Origin: Vitellaria paradoxa
Taxonomy: Eukaryota; Streptophyta; Magnoliopsida; Ericales; Sapotaceae
Assembly (NCBI GenBank): GCA_019916065.1
Contig: CM034243.1
Coordinates: 30,096,147 to 30,160,146 of the forward strand
Length of the DNA stretch: 64,000 nt
Direction: 5' to 3'
In this document: positions 55,413 through 64,000 of the stretch, piece after piece
Numbering within the stretch: the stretch's first letter is position 1
How the letters are laid out: each line of letters opens with the position of its first letter
The notes under the pieces: model-generated
The model's database searches: none
The model's input: only the letters and a program-made list of their open reading frames with translations
What the model was told of the DNA's origin: nothing
Translations under genes and position numbers: made by a program

Positions 55413-57625
55413 TTTATTTATCACATTCTCTGTATCTTCTGGACAAATTCGAAGTTACAACTTAATGAAATAAATATATAATTTTTAAACATTAAGGAAA
55501 AGAAAAAACCATTTAACATGCTTAATTTATAATAAAATGATTTAAACTTTAAGTCAATTGCTAATAGTTTAAAAAAATTACGACGCTCCTAACATTTGGT
55601 GGTCGCTAATAGTCTTTAGTGACGAAGAATTGGCGGCTAATCATTGACAGTAGCAAACAGATATTAGCGACCACCTGAAGACCTTTCGCTCCTCAAAACT
55701 CAAATTTCGTTTATTATTTGATTGTGAGAAAAATGATTTATAAAGTGAGAAAAGAAAGAGTGAAGTAAGTAAGAGAAGATAAAAATGATGCGAAGATAGA
55801 GTACACAAGAGAGAATGTGAAAATGTGATAATTGATAGTATGAGAAAAGGATATCTCAAGGGTGGGAAGAGAGAGAGAGAGAGGGATTTGTATTGAAATG
55901 TAGGAAAAATAAGTTTTTACATTTTATTAATTTTTTATGGGGGTCCTATTATGAAAAATTATATTGCTGAGAACTTTTATTTGTGCAAGGGGAGTCATTG
56001 CGGCCATTGTCAATAAAGTATTTATCTTTAGCTAAAAAATATAATAAATATATGAATGGATAAAATATCAAAACTAGGAAGGCCATTACCGTTCTTAACC
56101 TTACAGTAACTTCCGTACGAAGGATAGGAAGAGGTCGACTTAAGGCCGGGGCCCAGAATCATATTAGTATCGAATTGATCCATTTTACGTCACTAATTTA
56201 TTACAAAACATTAGCATTAAATTGCATCTAAACAAGAAGCTTTGCAGTCAACTGAAAGCAAAAATGTCGCAACAATGGAATTAACGAGAAAAGGAAATGC
56301 ATCACTTTAACTGCCATCAAGATTGCCAGAAATTTTATTACCGGGATGTAGCCCCACCAACAACCATTTACAGTTACATTGTGATTAAAGCTGACATTCT
56401 AATTGTCTCTTGTAATAGTCAGTTGGAAATTAATTCCTCACTTTTCAATTAAAATTGAGGTATTTAATAAAAAAATTTTTAAAATGGAATAATCTTTCCA
56501 TTACAAAGTTAAATACAAAAATTAATTAAGATATAATACAGAAATCTTTTCTTCGCAGTTGCTTTGGTAACTTCTTCGTAGTTGTTCTAATATTGCGCAT
56601 GTGGGTTTGCTCATTTCGAGACAAATTTCACAGGAAACAAGACTCAGAGTCTTTGGTGATGACTAAATTCAATTGTTTAAAATTATAAATTTACATTTTT
56701 GTTAAATTTTGTAATTTTTAACGTAAAAATTTTAAAATAAAACTCAGATTTAATTAGATTGCGTCAATTGCATCTATTTACAATGTCAAATTTTGGTTAA
56801 GAAAAAAAAATAAATTAATTTTAAATTATTAGATATTTGACGTGTTTCTTGAAAAATGTAAAATATAGTAAAAATTAGATAAAATGAAAGAAAGTCGGTA
56901 AAAAATGAAGATAGCCGGTAAAAATTAAAAAAAAAAGTTGCAAATTTTTAGTGTAAAAATAATTTAAAAAATTTTGTAATTTATTTTTTATTCAACTACA
57001 GTTATTCTTTCTAAAGGAAAATGTCCATTAAATATTTGTAATTTTATATTTAGTTATATATATATATATTTTAGCATCTCACTGTAATAAACTTATATTT
57101 ATAAAACTATGATAAATTATATTTTCAATTTTATACAAAAAAAAACTTTTGTTAGAAAACAAACCAATTTAACCAGAAAATAAAGCCGAACAAAACAAAA
57201 TTTTTCGGCGTGGGTTTAATTGTGCTTATCCAAAATTAGATCATATTTGCTAACGGGATGAGCGTATATGCTAACATGCGCCAACGACCACAGTCGTGAA
57301 ACACAACGAGGCACGCCGATGGTCAATTTACAATTCAAGGAAGTAATTAAGAAAAAAATTTTATTACAAAGTAATTGCTTGCTTTTTATTTTTATTTTTT
57401 TCAAATTTTTAATCAAATTTTAATTGTAATGGAATAATCATTCCATCACTTAAATTGTGAAATGACTTTTCCCATCCAATGTGTGAATGGCTATTTACAT
57501 GTAATAGTATTCCAATTTAAGTTTTTGATTCCAAATATGAGAATAAGTTAAAGTAAGAATAAATTCCTTTTCATCCTATTCTATTATCATGTACCAAACA
57601 TAACTTGAGAGTCTTAAATATTGTT

Positions 57626-58136
57626 GGGTAAATTACACCTACTTCCTTTTAATAGTTGGATAATTACATTACCACCCACACCATTCAAAGTTATTCTTCC
57701 TCCCCTTCTTTTGAAATGTTTTTAACGTAAACCCCTTCTTTCAATAAAATCAGCCATTAAAATTTAATAGAAAATACAAAAATTGTCAAAATTTTAGATA
57801 TTTTTTTTTATTTGATCCCCCACTCACACATATTCATCAGTTTTCTTTTTAAAAATTCTTAAAGATTTTTTTATTTTCACTTACATTTTACTTATTTTTG
57901 AAAATTCTTGTAAAGAAAGCTAATAAATATATGAGACAATGAGGCATAAAATAGAAAAAAACATGTAAAATTTTGACTATTTTGACATTTTTGTTAAGTT
58001 TTAACGGTTGATTTTATTAAAAGAGATGTTAACGTTAATAACATTTCCAAATAAGAAAAATAAGTGTAATTTTAAAATATTGTGGGTATTAATGTAATTA
58101 CTCAAATACTAAGGGAGATGTTTGTGTAATTTACCC
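57626..58136. mobile_element. MULE foldback MITE (copy B of 2350-2860)
   Basis: Same element at the orthologous position with the same 9-bp AATATTGTT flanks (57617-57625 and 58137-58145). Confidence 0.9.
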
Positions 58137-60554
58137 AATATTGTTAGTTAGCTCGCAAGCAGATGAAATTCCAATGAATCAAAAGCTCATTTGAGATTAT
58201 TTTTGAGGACCCAACCGACAGCAGAAATATCAACGAAGACGTGCAGCAGGCTAGCTGTAGCAGTCCCATGGGCATGCAAGTGCATGCCATATGACGGAAG
58301 CCACCCCAATTTCTATGACATATGCTATTCATGATCTTCTTACGTCGAAAGGCTATTATATGGTGACTTACGTACTGTTTCTTCTTCACTGGACCATGCA
58401 CCAAGCTGTCTTGTCTTTACGGTTTCAATAAGTTACTGAAAAGTGAAGAGCTGTCCTCTCTCTGTTTTCACATGGGTCAACCAACTTGCATCAACTACGT
58501 ACCCAGAGAATTACAACTGCCCATTTATATGTACATATAAGAACAAGTCTATAGTAACGACCTAAGTTTTTTTTTTTTTTCTGTCTGGTATCACACCAAG
58601 CTTTTAAATTGTGACCATTGGACTTTTCATTTTAATATATTTAAAAAAAAAAGGAAGAAAAAGGGTTTAGATGAGAAAGAGAGAAGTTAATTAATTTTTG
58701 ATCATATAATGGTAAATATGGTCATAGATACTGGTAATTTTGATCACTTTCAATCATAAGTTGGTGATATTGGTTGTTAACAGAGGGAAAAAAGAAATAT
58801 AAATTCGGTAGTTGAGGTGTTGCTTTTCAATTACCATTGCTGTGCCTGCATTAAATTAAAGGGGGGATCAAGGTAGTTGAGGTGTTGCTTAATTTCAACT
58901 AGTAATAGGGGTGTAAAGGAGGGGAGTATTCGTATTACTATTATCAAACCTATTGTTTTTCACTTATTAATGCTCTTCTAAATCGGTTTACTTTTTAGTT
59001 AAAATTTCAAATTCATTCTGTCCTAAATTTGTCAAATTCGTTCTAAACTCACGAAATCCGATTAAACACGACTGGTTAGATATGTGAAATCCTCATTGAC
59101 AAACCCATTAAATATCCTATTTGAAATAAAAATAAAAAATTAACTCAAAAAAATCTTTATCTACAATAACTTACAAACAATACTATAATAAAAAAATTCA
59201 TCACATAAATATAACTTTTGCGACATTAATATGGCACTTAGTCCGTATTTCTACTTTTTGTTTTCTATTATTATATTCTATTTCCTGTTTTATATGTTTT
59301 ATGTTTTGAAAATTTTAAAATAAGTAAAACAAAAAATGCAGTTAGTTTAATATTTTTTTTCTCATGTTTTGAGATTTTTCTTATTTTGGATTAAAATTAC
59401 TCAAAATAACTTTTTGTTATTTTGCATTTGAACTGTAAACTAATTTTCTATTTTCTAAAATAGATTTTGAAAACACAAGTAGTCAAATATATTTTGAATT
59501 ATTTTCTTTATTTTTAAAAAAATGTAAAATGAAAACATTTCTAATTTGGGATGAGCGTATATCTACTTTTCTATTATATATTACTATTATAAATTAAGTA
59601 CCGAGACTTGTGGATCTAATCTTTTTATGAAGAGACCATTTTCGTGAAACTCTTTCACGTAACTATTCAAAAACAATTTTTCAAGGCAACTACTCATAAC
59701 ATTATCACGAAAAATTTAAAGTCCCTCCATAACTAGGTTTCATAATAAATTTTCTAATAAACTAATAAACTTTTCTAAAAAAGATGAAACACTTTTCTCC
59801 AAAACTAAATTTCATAATAAACTTCCTGACAAATTTATAAATTTTTCTCAAAATCATGAAACACTTTTTAAAAAAAAAAAAAAGATTTAATCTCGAGAGA
59901 TGAAACACTTTTTTGATAACCTGATAAATAGTTCTCAAATATGATAGCATTCACAATTATTTTTTTCAAGTAACCGTTCATAATATTATCACGAAAAATT
60001 TTGAATTCTGTGAAACTAATGAAACACTTTCAAACTAAACAACAAACACTTTTTAAATATGATGACTATCCTAAGATAAAAAAAAATATGATGACTATCT
60101 CAAAATGGAAAAATGAAATACTTTTCAAAAATGATAACTATCTTACAATGAAAAAATGATGACTCATATGGATGGTTCATCGGAGGTCTATCGAGGAGGT
60201 AATTTCCGACGTATTTTCATTCTCTATCATATTAATCCCTTAAGTGGAACTCTCAATGGGTTGTTATGGAGCGACAAAGTTTAAGATTAAGAAACAAAAC
60301 TACAAATCGATAAAATTTTAAGAAACATATATAAGAAACAGAAACAAAAACAGATAAAGTTTTAAGAAACAGAACCAGAAAAAAAAAATTACTATTTGCA
60401 ATTTTTTAAAACTTTTACATATTTTTAAAAATAATAAAATAAGAGTCTCTCTAGGGCACCCATTAAGAGCCTATAAAATATAACATGTAGCAATTTTTAT
60501 TTTAACTCCAAAGAAGTCAAAAAGATCAAATAAATTTTATGGATTGTAAAAATT

Positions 60555-60585
<31 letters not shown>

Positions 60586-61197
60586 CAGTTTATTCGTTAA
60601 ATATAGATATACCAAAAAGAGGGTGTCCTTATTAGAATGTTTTGACATTTTTATTTTTAAATAAATTAAAAAATTTAATGTTTATAAAACAAATTAATTT
60701 TTACACACATTGTGTGTGCACCTGCTTTAGTACTATTATATGGCAAACATTAAGGTTTTGGTGAATCTTTTTTGTTTTTGTGACATTAAAAATTATTTTT
60801 TCATGATTATCACATAATTACATAATTTCACTTATTTGTATTTTTATCTACTTTAAATATCTTTTAACTACTTACTAATTTTGTAATTTTTTTTTATTTT
60901 AATGCTACTTAATTATGTATTATTAATTTTAATAATCTTAAACTACTTATTACTTATTATTTGAGGAACTTTTTTTTTATAATATTATTGATTATTAAAA
61001 AAAAAAATATGTTTACACGCATAGTTTGCGCACCAACGACCGCAACAGTGAAACTCAATGAGGCGCGCCAAATGTCACGATCATACGACAGGTGTCTTAT
61101 TCTCCTAAACTCTCACACATTTTTCCATTTTAATACATTAGTATAGATTATTATTGTTATTTTCTGTCAACTAATTAATCGTTTTTGAAACCCTCCA

Positions 61198-61207
61198 CTA
61201 TAAATAC
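61198..61207 (+). promoter_or_regulatory. TATA box of JIP23-like gene B
   Basis: CTATAAATAC, in sequence identical to copy A. The 5' UTR exon ends at 61288, and the 5' UTR intron is 61289-61760. Confidence 0.7.
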
Positions 61208-61767
61208 ATCCCCTCCCTCACCCATTTCTTCACACAGCAATCCCAACAAGAACTAGTCCCATCTTTCTTTTCTTATCAAACCACTTCGGTATGCGTCTCT
61301 CAATTTATTCTAAATTAATTTACGTTTATTTTTTAAACATTTTGTTGGAGTGTGTACAATTATTTGTGTTTATATATATATATATATATATTAAATACTA
61401 CTAGGAATTTTATGAGTTTTTGGAATATCTCTTGTTTGATATCATTTCTTTAGTTATTCTATCAATGTTTGTTTCTTGATTTTTTTATTTTTTTCATTCT
61501 GTTGTATTAAATTTCATTTTAGTAAAACTATTTGAAAAAATATACAAAAATATTTTAAAAGCGGCATAAAAATAATAAAATATCTAAAAATATTGAGAAA
61601 TATTTAATGGAATCTATTTTAACACACAGTAGATTAACATTTTTGATCATTGTGTATAATAATATATAAAAGTAGGTAGTATATATATATATATATAAGA
61701 TTAGTTGAAAGAATAACAACTGAACATACCTTTTATTTATTTATTATTTATTTTTTTTAGGAACAAT

Positions 61768-62661
61768 ATGGTGGCTTCAACCACCGTCGTGCTTGCGAAT
61801 TACACCGGGAGACCCGCGACGTTTGTCACTTACCATGACTATTATGGACATGGAGATTATCCACAAAAGATTGAAAATGGTAAGACGGTTTGCTTCTGGT
61901 TTGAGAATGGAGATGGTGATCAATCGTCTGGGGCAGTTGTGTATAAAGGCGAAAATGAGCAGCGTAACAAATTTGAGTGGCTGTACGCTTGGTACAACAA
62001 GGATGGTGCGAACCCATCAACTTACAGGGTAACTCAACTTCTTTTCGTTCCTTGCAGAATAATCATCTTTCAAAAGAATTCTAGTTTAACTAAAAAAAAG
62101 TGTCCTTTTGCAAGACTTAGTTGTATATATTATTTATTAAATAATAAATAATATATACAACTAAAATTTTAAAAATTGGAATGGTTGAGCCAGTGGAAAA
62201 AATGATCAGACTGCGGGATCAATTAAAATTAAACTCTGGTAACATAAATAAATTTTAAATATGAGAAAATTAAAATTTTTTTTAAAATATATTATTTATT
62301 AAATATTTATTTTAATGTCAACTTTTTTTTAGTTGCATGAACAATTAAATAGTAGAGCTCCAGACACACTCATATAACAAGAAGTTAAATCAGCTAAAAT
62401 AATGTTGCAGAATTTGGTTGACAACTCAATATTTATTAATTAATTAATTAATCTCAAAAACTCATTGTGCAGGCTTATACTGAGATTGCTGATGCACCCA
62501 AGGTTTGGATTTGGGACCAGGTTTGGACAAAGTTAATGAATTCCGGCCCTATTTCCGTCGCGGAACATAAAAAATGTGCGTCCGATGCAATTATTATGCA
62601 GATACTACGTCCGGTAATATATCAAGGACAAATGTACCTAAAGGAAGGAAGCACGACTTGA
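61768..62661 (+). CDS. JIP23-like protein, copy B; exons 61768-62028 and 62473-62661
   Basis: 149 residues, same structure as copy A: phase-0 intron with GT at 62029 and acceptor TTGTGCAG ending at 62472. Ten amino-acid differences from copy A: three in exon 1 (D63N, G66R, N73Y) and seven in exon 2 (Y-to-D after TEIA, AE-to-TK, N-to-K, A-to-S, G-to-E and a late A-to-T). There is only one silent change. The frame, splice sites, TATA box and 3' UTR hairpin are all intact. The intron differs by a 48-bp palindrome replacing A-specific sequence. Family and function comments are as for copy A: a jasmonate-induced protein family member of unknown biochemical role. Confidence 0.78.
62117..62164. repeat. 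Perfect palindrome in intron 2 of gene B
   Basis: 22-bp arms (start TTAGTTGTATATATTATTTA) around a 4-nt centre. It replaces about 45 bp of copy A sequence that includes an acceptor-like TTCATTGTGCAG. Confidence 0.9.
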
Positions 62662-62805
62662 ATGCATCGATCGCATGCCAATATAAATGAAGTCAATGGC
62701 CATATTAATTACAATGCCTCCTTGGTTACTTTAAACTTAATATATATATATATATATATATAAATAAGGAAGGCCTTTTCAAGGTTGTTTGTAAAATAAA
62801 TAAAA

Positions 62806-62827
62806 AGGTGATTCGTTGGAATCACCT
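62806..62827 (+). other. 3' UTR hairpin of gene B
   Basis: Same AGGTGATTC-GTTG-GAATCACCT stem-loop as 7548-7569. Confidence 0.7.
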
Positions 62828-64000
62828 GGGTGTTCTACTATAAATTGTGTGTTTGTATCTTTGTATCTGTACTCACTCCTTCTATGTCAGCTTATATATA
62901 TATATATATATATATAAAATAAATAAGGCCATTGTTAATAACTGCAAATCTTGTGCCTTATTCTTTATTCGTTTCTCTGTCTTTTAATCATATGTGAATT
63001 GTCATTATATGATGTGTCAATAAATACAAACTATATAATAATATTTTATACTTTGATGAAATGACACATCAAAAATATATATATATAAAATATTATAACA
63101 TTGATGGATGCCTCTGGCCACCTATCAACAAATGCGAATTAAGTTTGGATTATTCATGAAAAAATAATAAAATAATTCTTATTATTGGCGGCTTTCCTGG
63201 ACAATTCGTTTGAATGGGGTGAAATGGAATGAAAAGAGGAGAAGAAAAAAGATTTTACAATTAATAACTTGTTTGGGAGGTTTTTTAGGAGAGAAAAGAA
63301 AAGAAATTGAAAGAAATGGAAAAAATTAATGAGGGTTAAAATTTTAAAATTTTTATTTTCTCAAAAGTAGGAAAAAATGAAAAAAAAAAGAAAAATAAAT
63401 TAATAAAATTTCTAAAATGACATATCTACTCATAGGATAAAGAATAATAAAAATAAATTACAAATATGTCCTAAAACTAAATAAATTGATTACACTCCAA
63501 TTTTTTAAAAGATTTAAATGTAAAATAATCATCTACCCTTTTTTTTCCTTCAATTTTTTTTCAACTCACAAAAAAAAAGATAAAAAATTTTTATTCTTTC
63601 TTTTCTAAACTTCTATAAACAAATAAAAGAAAATTTTATTACTTTTCTTCTCTTTTCTTCTTTCCTAACTTATGTTTTCTTTACTTTTATTTTCTTTCCT
63701 AAACTCACAAACCCTAAGACTTAACTTGGCAACACTACCTAAAAGTTTTATAGGAAATTAATATCAATTTTATAAACCCTTATTTAACTTTTTATCGTCC
63801 AATAATATATAAATAATATACGAAAATCCTCTCTCTCTCTCACACACACTGTGTGATTCATGGTATATATCTCCTCCAGTCATATCACTAGTGTGGTACT
63901 CTATCTTTGCATCTACGCTCACCTACCAGCTCAAGTAATAAGCAAGCTCATAGTGAACACTTCGTTTTATTGTCCTTTTTTTTTTTTTTTGCAGGTTAAT

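Larger units (their letters stand above)
55597..64000. repeat. Segmental duplication, copy B (partner 1-8727)
   Basis: Same orientation as copy A. It lacks the CACTA MITE, so its uninterrupted AAA site near 56256 is the empty site. It carries the pre-duplication MULE MITE at 57626-58136 and GC-rich motifs at about 57277 and 61028. From about 60720 to 61370 it looks identical to copy A by eye, while the region after mid exon 1 is more diverged. Non-coding stretches 55597-61190 and 62830-64000 hold no gene that I can see; open frames there match those of copy A and are non-coding. Confidence 0.97.

Noticed and set aside
1..64000. CRISPR arrays, bacterial operons, defence systems, phage genes, tRNA genes
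   Set aside because: Looked for and not seen; the sequence is plant nuclear DNA with introns, MITEs and plant retroelements.

Overview
This is plant nuclear DNA, most likely from a eudicot. It is very AT-rich. Genes are sparse and have U2-type introns, and most of the sequence is plant-specific transposable elements: a Copia element of the SIRE type, a Cassandra LTR, a plant LINE with a zf-RVT domain, a tRNA-derived SINE, Helitrons, and MULE and CACTA MITEs. I cannot name the species.

The edges of the window are two copies of one large segmental duplication. Copy A covers 1-8727 and copy B covers 55597-64000; both run off the window. Each carries an intact two-coding-exon gene for a 149-residue protein resembling the C-terminal domain of 23 kDa jasmonate-induced proteins (JIP23-like). 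Each has a TATA box, a 5' UTR intron and a 3' UTR hairpin. A third, more diverged family member (51066-51641) has a one-base frameshift in an A run and a Helitron in what looks like its 5' UTR intron. Fragments of the upstream part of the unit recur at about 23.9-25.7, 25.8-27.7, 28.6-29.7 (inverted) and 53.2-54.8 kb. The locus therefore looks like a JIP23-like cluster undergoing duplication and decay.

The 46 kb between the copies is mainly mobile DNA. From left to right: a 387-bp solo LTR (8766-9152); a low-information stretch with a possible Ty3 remnant; a 5.1-kb gag-only Copia element with 5-bp target duplications (15442-20536); a Helitron split by a 2.2-kb solo LTR (20564-23855), for which a related Helitron at 49700-50816 preserves the empty site; decayed copies of the JIP-unit flank; a third Helitron ending in a perfect hairpin and CTAA (30190-32066); a solo Cassandra LTR with 5S rRNA-like sequence (32380-32678, minus); and a 1.5-kb long-TIR foldback element (34631-36161). 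Next come a leucine-rich-repeat receptor-type pseudogene (37476-39773) whose LRR array has expanded in 72/144/576-bp units, a dimeric minisatellite, a probable LTR, a 5'-truncated LINE with 24-bp target duplications (43849-46469, minus) and a SINE (46731-46893).

Only the two duplicated JIP23-like genes look functional. There is no operon-like or pathway organisation. The interest lies in the duplication history, the skew of coding changes between the two gene copies, the conserved 3' UTR hairpin, and several insertions that can be proved against internal empty sites. I found no tRNA gene, intact rRNA gene, CRISPR array or prokaryotic system.
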